Assembly: GCA_016932295.1 (NCBI GenBank)
Contig: JAFGDC010000161.1
Span: 1 to 5,503 of the forward strand
Length of the DNA: 5,503 nucleotides
Direction of reading: 5' to 3'
Source of the DNA: a candidate division CSSED10-310 bacterium
GTDB taxonomy: Bacteria; CSSED10-310; JAFGDC01
Position 1 is the stretch's first letter; the number at the start of each line of letters is the position of its first letter. A program made the position numbers and the translations under genes. Positions 1 through 5,503 of this stretch are shown one piece after another. The notes beneath the pieces were generated by a model. The model did not search any database and was not told the DNA's origin. It worked only from the letters and a program-made list of their open reading frames with translations.

Positions 1-397
1 GAGCCGCGGCGGCCGGCCGGCCCGCCTCCAGTTCCAGCATGCCAAGGTTGAGAGCTGCTCCGGCATGGTCCGGAGCCAGTTCCAGGGTACGGCTGAAAGC
101 CCGCCGGGCGGCATCCGTGCGACCGAGGCGGTGATTCGCGACTCCCAGCAGATTGAACACCTCCGGATCCACAGTGCCAACCTCGATAGCTCGTTCCAGC
201 AATCCCACCCCGTCGAGCGGCTGTCCCTGGTCAAGGTAGAGCGCAGCCAGGTTGTAAAGCGCATCCTTATATTCTGGATACAATTCTAGGGCCTGTCGAT
301 ACGCGGCTGCAGCTTCCCCAGTCGGAGTGGAGCCAACCGCCATCTGATCAGGACGGCTGATCGCCATGAGTGTACCCCAATTATACCAGGCCTTGGC
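1..397 (-). other. TPR repeat domain of the TMTC-like protein
   Basis: Residues 425-556 contain at least three TPR units and the start of a fourth. The first (about 425-467) runs from AKAWYNWGTLMA to AAYRQALELYPEY. The second (468-500) contains ALYNLAALYLDQGQ and LLERAIE. The third (501-535) contains VFNLLGVANHRLGR and AFSRTLELAPDH. A fourth starts at 536 (AALNLGMLELEAGR) and is cut by the window edge. Each shows the usual small and large hydrophobic spacing and a Pro near the end of helix B. The first unit is about 43 residues rather than 34, with roughly nine extra residues between its helices. In this family the TPRs follow the last membrane helix and are thought to bind the acceptor protein or partners. 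Confidence 0.85.
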
Positions 398-1669
398 ACT
401 ACGGGGCGCCTCCCGGACAGCGGCGGCGAACAGACTGGCGTTGTCCCGCCAGATGGGGGCGCGCCGCCAGGAGCGACAGGACAAAAGTACGACGGCCACG
501 ATCAACAACATTAACAGGACCGCTTTGAGACGGATACGGCCATGCAAGGCGGCAAGGCGCCACCCCAAAGCCAGGATGATACCCATGGAAGGCAGATATA
601 GTAAGCGATCAGCGAAGATGGTGCCGATAGGAAACACGAGATTGCTCACGGGGAGAAAAGCGGAAGCGAACAGCAACACTCCCATGGGACATGAGAGGTG
701 CACGCGATGGCGGCGGATCATATATACCGTTATCGCCGCTGGGATGGCGAAACCCACCCATCCCGCCAGTGTCAAACGGGCGGCGGGCAGTTGTGGATGC
801 GAGTAGTCGGCGCACTGCGTGAAGGGCCATACGATCCGGATGAGGGCGGTACCCCAGACATTGGCGACACCCAGCAGCCGGTGGGGTAAGGGCGCCAGTA
901 CGAGCGGATTGTCCAACGGCAGAATGGTGCTGTGGTGAGCCAATCCCATATAGCCAAGCTGGCACTTTTTCATCATGAAATAGACGATTGGCGCCGTCGC
1001 GGCGACAGCGAGCGCCACCGCAGCGCGAGCCGGATTCATTTTCCCCGCGCGATGTTGAACCAGGAAATCCAGGGCAAGCCAGGCGATCACCACCACGGCG
1101 CTTTCTTTGCATAACATGGCTGCCAGCAGCAGCAACGCCCCTGCGGCGAGCCGTCCGAACCGGATCGCCGGTCTGAGCAACAGCAAAGCGGCCAGCGCGC
1201 AGGCGGTGGCCATACTGTCCGCTCTGCCCACCACGGTATCGACCACTTCCCCATGAACCGGATGAACCGCCCACAAGGCACCGCCAACCAGCCCGGCGAA
1301 TCGATCTCCGGACAGATGGATGACCCATAAGGTGAACAGGCATGCTGCCGCGGCGTGACCGAGCAGACTGGCGAGATGATACCAAAACGGCTCCAGGCCG
1401 AATGCGAGACAGATCACGCCATGGGTGGCGATGGTCAGTGGCCGGTACAAGCCAAGCTGAATCTCCGGCCAGTATGGGTGATGGAATGCGGCGAAGACAT
1501 CCGAGAGCGTCGTTGTCCCGGTAACCAGATCGTTCTCCGTGACTATTGGAATATCGTCGCGAGAGAATCTGTTCTCCAGGGCGGGAAGATGACTGAGGAC
1601 AGCAAGTGACGAGACAATAACGGCCACGCTCCATCGGGTTCGGAGCGCGGCCGGTATTCTGGCTGACAT
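1..1669 (-). CDS. TMTC/DUF1736-like GT-C membrane protein with C-terminal TPR repeats (3' end cut by window edge)
   Basis: The frame from ATG at 1669 is open to the window edge (556 codons). After an N-terminal hydrophobic segment (about residues 13-33) comes a first loop with an Asp pair (D38-D39), placed where GT-C glycosyltransferases keep catalytic acids. About 10-12 hydrophobic segments follow to residue 397. Family signatures are HPVHGEVVDTVVGRAD (136-151), CKES (187-190), DNPL (253-256), DYS (288-290) and FPIGTIFADRLLYLPSMG (346-363). TPR repeats start near residue 425. In animals, related TMTC1-4 proteins transfer mannose from a lipid-linked donor to Ser/Thr of exported proteins. Bacterial members lack a well-defined substrate, so transferase activity here is inferred from the family. 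The gene begins 16 bp after the TonB receptor stop and is probably cotranscribed with it. GTG at 1672 is an in-frame alternative start. No clear Shine-Dalgarno is visible. The family call is firm; the function is not. Confidence 0.9.
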   Translation of the reverse strand, partial: MSARIPAALRTRWSVAVIVSSLAVLSHLPALENRFSRDDIPIVTENDLVTGTTTLSDVFAAFHHPYWPEIQLGLYRPLTIATHGVICLAFGLEPFWYHLASLLGHAAAACLFTLWVIHLSGDRFAGLVGGALWAVHPVHGEVVDTVVGRADSMATACALAALLLLRPAIRFGRLAAGALLLLAAMLCKESAVVVIAWLALDFLVQHRAGKMNPARAAVALAVAATAPIVYFMMKKCQLGYMGLAHHSTILPLDNPLVLAPLPHRLLGVANVWGTALIRIVWPFTQCADYSHPQLPAARLTLAGWVGFAIPAAITVYMIRRHRVHLSCPMGVLLFASAFLPVSNLVFPIGTIFADRLLYLPSMGIILALGWRLAALHGRIRLKAVLLMLLIVAVVLLSCRSWRRAPIWRDNASLFAAAVREAPRSAKAWYNWGTLMAISRPDQMAVGSTPTGEAAAAYRQALELYPEYKDALYNLAALYLDQGQPLDGVGLLERAIEVGTVDPEVFNLLGVANHRLGRTDAARRAFSRTLELAPDHAGAALNLGMLELEAGRPAAAA

Positions 1670-1671
1670 CA

Positions 1672-1683
1672 CGCCGCCCGGCG
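1672..1683 (-). promoter_or_regulatory. GC palindrome in the gap between receptor stop and TMTC start
   Basis: The minus strand reads CGCCGGGCGGCG, with two perfectly complementary 5-base arms around GG (or 4-base arms around a 4-base loop). It fills most of the 16 bp gap between the receptor stop codon (1686-1688) and the ATG at 1669, exactly where a Shine-Dalgarno would sit. It has no U tract after it, so it is not an intrinsic terminator. It could hide the start region until ribosomes finishing the receptor melt it, but the stem is very short and could be chance in GC-rich sequence. Confidence 0.35.
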
Positions 1684-1685
1684 CG

Positions 1686-4589
1686 TTACTTGAATCGGTA
1701 TCTCAGACCCAACTGGACGGTACGCGGAGTGCCGGCCACGTTGGGCTTGCCGAAATCCTTGTCGGGCGCAGTCGGATCATAGACCTGGTTGCTGTAACCC
1801 ACCTTGAGGTTATCCCAGTTGACCACATTGAAGACATCGCACATAAATTCAAAGTTATGTTTCTGGAAGAAAAAGGAAGTGGGTGCCCAGGACAAATGCA
1901 GGTCGACGGTCTTGTAGTCCGGGTGACGGAAGGAGTTTCTCCCCAGTGGCTCGCCGTCCACGTAGGGCCGATCGCTGCGGTAGCCGTCGCTGTTGCTGTC
2001 GGAACCGGTGGTAGCGGTCCAGGGTTTGCCGGTCTGATAGACCATGAACGCTCCGGCGCTGATGCCGTATGGGAACTCCACGGTCCCGTTGAACACCGCC
2101 CGGTGTTTCACGTCGAAATCAGACGGACCCCACTCCCGTTCGTAATGATACTGGTTGTCGGCGAAACCGTAGGTTGTGCCCACGCTGCGTTCATTCGAAT
2201 CGTCGTCGTAACTGCTGGCATAGGTGTAAGAACCCATGACCTGGTAATTGATCTTCCTGCCCCTGGTCCAGCGCTTTTCGAATTTGAACGTGAGGCCGTT
2301 GTAGATCGACTCCGCGGTGCTTTCGAACTGGATGATTTTGTTAAACCTCGAGTCATAGTAGCGATCACGATAATTCCACTTTTCACGACCGTTTTCATCA
2401 ACGGTTTCCGGAGGCTTCAGGTTGATATCATGCAGACGTTCCAACTTGGTGGTATGCGCGTATATGTATTGCACGCCGACGGCGTAGTCCTTGAGCACTT
2501 CCTGGTCGACGGAAAGACTGTATTGCAGGGTCTGGGGATTCTCGAAATCAGGAGAGAAGACGTAAATATCGGGGGTCACAGCCTCTGATCCATAGGGCAG
2601 CGAATCCCACGTTGGGAACGCCCTCTTCCAATCGGTGCCGTAGTAACCCGGATCGACTGTGGGTGCACTGTCATTGTAAGGACCCACGCTCAACCTGACC
2701 ACACGGTAGCCGTTGTTCAGCAACGCGTTGGCCACCAGCAGCGAGGGTGTGCGGGGGTAGTAGACGCCGGCGCCGAACTTGATCACCGTCTTGTTGTTGT
2801 TCATGGGATCCCAGGCGATGCCGAGGCGGGGTCCGAAGTTATCGCCGTCCTCCGGGATATCACTCGACCTGGAATGCTCCGGCAGAATCCCCTGCCACTC
2901 CTCGGGCACGATGCTGTCGTAACTGTCCGGTTCCGGGTGATCCTGAAAATCATATCGCACACCAGCGTTGATGGTAAGGTTGTCACGAACCCTCCAGGTA
3001 TCCTGAAGGTAGAATGCGTAATCACCGGTGTAATATTCGACGCGGCCGTTATTGCCCGACATGTCGAAGGCCTGGGTATAGGTGGAGTAGGTCCCATCGA
3101 CGTAGTCGCCATAAGAATCGAAAATGTATTGCCCGCCAGCGTACCGCAGGAACCAATCCTCCATATCGTAAAACTCGAGATCGGTGCCGATCTTGAGGTC
3201 ATGATCCTGGGTGGTGTAGTTGAAGTTATCGATCAACTGGAACAGGTACTCATCAAGGCCGTTCGGCAGGTAATTGTTCTGTCCGAATCCTCCGATGCCG
3301 GAAATGGTGATCTCGGGATGATCGGTGGTGTTCGCGTACCGCGGCCTCTTCTCGACCGAATACTGCAGCCGCAGCTCATTGAAGCTCTGCGGCGTGAGGG
3401 TGGAAGTCAAGGATGCGACGAAAGAATTCGACTGGTTTTTTTCAAGACCATTGGACTCCTGGGCGCTCGTGGACGAGGTGGTGGTGCCGTTCTCTGAATT
3501 GAAGTTGAGAAAATTATGCCGCAGCGAAAGGCGATGGTTGCTGCTCAGGAAGATGTCCGCCTTCATCAACAACGAATATTCATCCTCGGTCTGCGTGTAC
3601 CGTTCGTTGAAGTAATCGCCGAGAAACTCGTCGCGTTTCATGTTCACATAGACAGGGCGATTCAGATCCTGGGAATCGAAGTTGACGAAGAAGAACGCCT
3701 TGTTCTTCTTGAGGGGACCACCGACGTTGAACCCGAATTGCTGCTGGGAAAAATCGTCCAGTTCGCGGTCATAGGCATCCTTGGAGACCAGCGTTTCATC
3801 GCGGAAAAGGTAAAAGAGGCTGCCTTGCACATCGTTGGTGCCCGACTTGGTCACGGCATTGACGATGGCGCCGGCGGCCCGGCCGAATTCAGCCGAGTAA
3901 CCCGCATTGATGACCTGGAATTCCTTCACCGCTTCCTGGCTGAATGTGAACGCGGGTCTCGTGCCGCCGCGCTGCTCACCGAAGAAGTTACTGTTGGTGT
4001 CAGCGCCGTCCATCATGATGGAATTGGTGATGGAGCGCTGACCGCCCACCTGCACCCGGTAGTCATCGTCGATGGCGGTCGCGCCCGGCACGCTCCTGAT
4101 ATGATTCAACCAGGAACGCTGGTTGCTGGGCATATGCTCCATCATCTTCGCATCGATAGTGACCGCCGCCTCGGTCTTCACGGTCTCGATGATGGGCGCC
4201 TCGGCGACCACCGTGATGGTCTCCTCGATGGCGACGGTCCTCAGGACGATATCCACCGTCAAGACACTGCCGATGGTCAGGGTGATCCCCTTGCGCACGG
4301 TCTTGCCCAATCCGTACAATTCCGCCGTGATCTCGTAGGGACCGAGGCTCAGGAACCGTACATAGTAGGAGCCATCATCATCGGTAAAGACCGTTTTGGT
4401 CTCATTGGTTTCTATCTGAACCAGCGTAACGGTTGCACCCGGCAGGGGCTGTCCGGTTTCATCCTTGATCTGACCGCGTATGTCTCCTGTGGTTCTGCCG
4501 GTGGCGGCAGTGACGATGCCGGCCGGCGTGATACAGATGACACACAAAAGAGTGAATACGATGGAGATGTTTAACAGAACGGCCTTCAT
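1686..4589 (-). CDS. Oar-like TonB-dependent receptor with carboxypeptidase-regulatory-like N-terminal domain
   Basis: This is a complete 967-residue outer-membrane protein. Residues 1-29 form a signal peptide (MKAVLLNISIVFTLLCVICI, then a cleavage region near VTAAT). Residues 36-118 are a CarboxypepD_reg-like beta domain (IRGQIKDETGQPLPGATVTL, then DDGSYYVRFLSLGPYEITAE). A TonB-box-like EETITVVAEAP (122-132) precedes the plug, which ends at about 250 with EFGRAAGAIVNAVTKSGTN. The rest is a 22-strand-type barrel with the Oar-family ending: FDVKHRAVFNG (825-835), TGKPW (853-857), DSNSDGYRSDRP (864-875), DVFNVVNWDN (918-927) and final QLGLRYRFK. Relatives take up or bind large substrates using TonB energy; the ligand here is unknown. 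Start 4589 is preferred over in-frame ATG at 4655 because it has GGAGG five bases upstream, starts directly at the signal peptide, and the 4655 ATG overlaps the likely -10 box. It heads a probable operon with the TMTC-like gene. Confidence 0.95.
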   Translation of the reverse strand: MKAVLLNISIVFTLLCVICITPAGIVTAATGRTTGDIRGQIKDETGQPLPGATVTLVQIETNETKTVFTDDDGSYYVRFLSLGPYEITAELYGLGKTVRKGITLTIGSVLTVDIVLRTVAIEETITVVAEAPIIETVKTEAAVTIDAKMMEHMPSNQRSWLNHIRSVPGATAIDDDYRVQVGGQRSITNSIMMDGADTNSNFFGEQRGGTRPAFTFSQEAVKEFQVINAGYSAEFGRAAGAIVNAVTKSGTNDVQGSLFYLFRDETLVSKDAYDRELDDFSQQQFGFNVGGPLKKNKAFFFVNFDSQDLNRPVYVNMKRDEFLGDYFNERYTQTEDEYSLLMKADIFLSSNHRLSLRHNFLNFNSENGTTTSSTSAQESNGLEKNQSNSFVASLTSTLTPQSFNELRLQYSVEKRPRYANTTDHPEITISGIGGFGQNNYLPNGLDEYLFQLIDNFNYTTQDHDLKIGTDLEFYDMEDWFLRYAGGQYIFDSYGDYVDGTYSTYTQAFDMSGNNGRVEYYTGDYAFYLQDTWRVRDNLTINAGVRYDFQDHPEPDSYDSIVPEEWQGILPEHSRSSDIPEDGDNFGPRLGIAWDPMNNNKTVIKFGAGVYYPRTPSLLVANALLNNGYRVVRLSVGPYNDSAPTVDPGYYGTDWKRAFPTWDSLPYGSEAVTPDIYVFSPDFENPQTLQYSLSVDQEVLKDYAVGVQYIYAHTTKLERLHDINLKPPETVDENGREKWNYRDRYYDSRFNKIIQFESTAESIYNGLTFKFEKRWTRGRKINYQVMGSYTYASSYDDDSNERSVGTTYGFADNQYHYEREWGPSDFDVKHRAVFNGTVEFPYGISAGAFMVYQTGKPWTATTGSDSNSDGYRSDRPYVDGEPLGRNSFRHPDYKTVDLHLSWAPTSFFFQKHNFEFMCDVFNVVNWDNLKVGYSNQVYDPTAPDKDFGKPNVAGTPRTVQLGLRYRFK

Positions 4590-4594
4590 CGAAT

Positions 4595-4599
4595 CCTCC
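4595..4599 (-). promoter_or_regulatory. Ribosome binding site of the TonB-dependent receptor
   Basis: The minus strand has GGAGG, five bases before the ATG at 4589. The two other in-frame ATGs upstream (4601 and 4655) lack a comparable site, so this motif decides the start. Confidence 0.8.
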
Positions 4600-4653
4600 A
4601 TGACCGGGAAAGTCTTATTTGAAGCCACGAACGGCATGTTCCTCACGGTGGTC

Positions 4654-4682
4654 ATTCTCTTTGACTCATTCTACCTTGTCAA
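4654..4682 (-). promoter_or_regulatory. Sigma70-type promoter for the receptor-TMTC unit
   Basis: On the minus strand a consensus -35 box TTGACA (4682-4677) is followed after exactly 17 bases by GAGAAT (4659-4654), a 4 of 6 match to TATAAT. Transcription would start near 4647, giving a leader of roughly 58 bases before the ATG at 4589. The in-frame ATG at 4655 lies within the -10 element and upstream of the predicted start of transcription, which supports the shorter protein. Acidobacterial promoters are not well mapped, so this rests on similarity to the general bacterial consensus. Confidence 0.6.
4661..4682. promoter_or_regulatory. Inverted repeat TTGAC-N12-GTCAA over the promoter
   Basis: Perfect 5-base arms TTGAC (4661-4665) and GTCAA (4678-4682) are separated by 12 bases. 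The right arm is also the -35 box of the minus-strand promoter, and the left arm lies in its spacer. Such a dyad could be an operator for a dimeric regulator controlling the divergent genes. The arms are short, so chance is a fair alternative. No equally good promoter for the plus-strand GWxTD gene was found in the 202 bp intergenic region (4590-4791). Confidence 0.3.
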
Positions 4683-4779
4683 CGTCTTTATCAGCTCTCA
4701 TCGATTCTCCATACACACCTGGCACCTCCATTCCCCACTCATTGTGATCGGCTCGCCGCCTGTGGTAACGTCGCGCGAG

Positions 4780-4784
4780 GGAGG
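4780..4784 (+). promoter_or_regulatory. Ribosome binding site of the GWxTD protein
   Basis: GGAGG, inside the stronger match AGGGAGGT (4778-4785), lies seven bases before the ATG at 4792. This spacing is ideal and fixes the start of the plus-strand gene. Confidence 0.85.
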
Positions 4785-4791
4785 TAAGGGA

Positions 4792-5503
4792 ATGAACCGG
4801 CGCATCATTGGGTCGTTGTTACTAGTATGCCTGGGGATACCATGCCTGCTCCGGGCATCGGCGAGGGGCGGCGACCAGGCATCCGCCGTCACCCTGCAGG
4901 AAAATCTGGCCACGATCCTGGACGACTGGGTGAATGAATATGTCCGGCACATCATCACTCCAGAGGAGCGGGACACCTATCACAGCCTGCTGGAAACAAC
5001 CGAGAAACTCGACTTCATCGAACTGTTCTGGAAGAGGCGGGACCCAACGCCCGACACACCGGAAAACGAATATCGCAGTGAACATCTGCGCCGTTTCACC
5101 ACAGCCGATCGGATGTTCAGTGCCGGCGGTGATGGATGGAACACCGATCGCGGCAGGGTCTACATCGTCTTCGGCCCCCCCTATGCTGTCAATCGCGCCC
5201 CAGCCGGCGCGGGACCGGCCGACATGCCTTCCGAAGTCTGGACATACAATGGATTGCCGGATGTGAGCCTGGGTGCAGCCTTCGATGTCCTGTTCGTCGA
5301 CTTCTCTGGCAGTGGCGACTTCGAACTGGCCAGCAGCCTCGACGCCAGCGTTACATTCACTTCCCGGGGTGGATTCGCGCTTTCCGGTCTGGAGGGATAC
5401 GCCCGGTCCCGCATCATGTCGCGCTCACCCCTCTCCGAATTGAACAGCACCCAGCGCTCCATGCTGAACACCGGGACCGGGATCGGCTCCCAATCGACCT
5501 TGA
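4792..5503 (+). CDS. GWxTD domain-containing secreted protein (3' end cut by window edge)
   Basis: The frame is open from ATG 4792 to the window edge (237 codons). Residues 1-24 form a signal peptide: basic MNRR, hydrophobic core IIGSLLLVCLGIPCLL, and an ASA cleavage site (22-24). Cys13 and Cys18 do not sit in a good lipobox, so SPase I export is more likely than a lipoprotein. The GWxTD domain spans about residues 44-180: WVNEYVRHIITPEERDTY (46-63), a stretch with FIELFWKRRDPTPDTPENEY (75-94), the signature GWNTDRGRVYIVFGPP (115-130), then EVWTY (148-152) and FVDFSGSGDFEL (168-179). The family is common in Acidobacteriota and Bacteroidota envelopes, but its biochemical role is not established. 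The gene is transcribed divergently from the receptor-TMTC pair, 202 bp away. The remaining C-terminal part is outside the window. Confidence 0.92.
   Translation, partial: MNRRIIGSLLLVCLGIPCLLRASARGGDQASAVTLQENLATILDDWVNEYVRHIITPEERDTYHSLLETTEKLDFIELFWKRRDPTPDTPENEYRSEHLRRFTTADRMFSAGGDGWNTDRGRVYIVFGPPYAVNRAPAGAGPADMPSEVWTYNGLPDVSLGAAFDVLFVDFSGSGDFELASSLDASVTFTSRGGFALSGLEGYARSRIMSRSPLSELNSTQRSMLNTGTGIGSQSTL

Larger units (their letters stand above)
4586..4712. repeat. Imperfect short direct repeat flanking the promoter
   Basis: TCATCGAATCCTCCAT (4586-4601) recurs as TCATCGATTCTCCAT (4698-4712), differing by one substitution and one deletion. The first copy contains the ribosome binding site and start codon of the receptor on the minus strand. 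The second, 112 bases upstream, therefore also looks like a start site (GGAG then ATG at 4701) and would open an 11-codon frame ending at 4666. It may be a remnant of local duplication or coincidence. Confidence 0.35.

Noticed and set aside
7..23. GGCC-rich palindromic tract at the left edge
   Set aside because: It encodes the Gly/Arg/Pro/Ala-rich end of a TPR helix in the open frame. Its symmetry follows from the GC-rich codons, and nothing indicates a regulatory or recombination site.
609..1634. A 341-codon minus-strand open frame inside the TMTC gene
   Set aside because: It is out of frame with the real gene. Its product is Arg/Ser/Gly-rich with no family motif, whereas the true frame shows membrane helices, TMTC signatures and TPRs without a stop.
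3516..4574. Long plus-strand open frame (352 codons) antisense to the receptor, with similar ones at 1857-2588 and 2874-3497
   Set aside because: All three are aligned codon-for-codon with the receptor on the opposite strand. They stay open because the receptor rarely uses TTA, CTA or TCA codons. Their products are rich in His, Asp, Val and Gly with no recognisable domain, and none has a convincing start.
4666..4701. Possible 11-codon leader peptide on the minus strand upstream of the receptor
   Set aside because: It has ATG with GGAG before it, but it lies across the -35 box and upstream of the predicted transcription start, so it would need a second promoter. It shows no attenuator-like codon run.
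4698..4976. Minus-strand open frame antisense to the GWxTD gene
   Set aside because: It overlaps the signal peptide and GWxTD domain of a clearly coding plus-strand gene and has no domain or ribosome binding site.

Overview
This 5.5 kb window holds three protein genes and no RNA gene, mobile element or CRISPR array. Two genes lie on the minus strand: an Oar-type TonB-dependent outer-membrane receptor (1686-4589) and, 16 bp downstream, a TMTC/DUF1736-type multi-pass membrane protein with C-terminal TPR repeats (1-1669, cut by the left edge). The third, a GWxTD-domain secreted protein, runs the other way on the plus strand (4792-5503, cut by the right edge). The 202 bp between the divergent genes carries a good sigma70-like promoter for the minus-strand pair and a ribosome binding site for each gene.

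The organism is a diderm bacterium, since it has a TonB-dependent receptor with signal peptide, plug and barrel. The combination of a carboxypeptidase-regulatory-domain (Oar-like) receptor, a TMTC-like TPR protein and a GWxTD protein is typical of Acidobacteriota and related soil, sediment or metagenomic phyla. This placement is inferred from family distribution and moderately GC-rich codon use, not from a marker gene.

The receptor and the TMTC protein look like a two-gene transcription unit. No terminator is seen between them, the gap is short, and a small GC palindrome covers the place where the second gene's ribosome binding site should be, which suggests translational coupling. The TMTC family in animals (TMTC1-4) O-mannosylates extracytoplasmic proteins. 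One possible reading is that the bacterial protein glycosylates exported envelope proteins, perhaps its neighbour, which has a Ser/Thr-rich predicted loop. That link is a hypothesis. The GWxTD protein is a secreted protein of unknown function and may share control with the pair through the common intergenic region.

Both edge genes run off the window, so their total lengths and remaining domains cannot be given. Several long open frames antisense to the receptor, or out of frame in the TMTC gene, are shadows and were not annotated.
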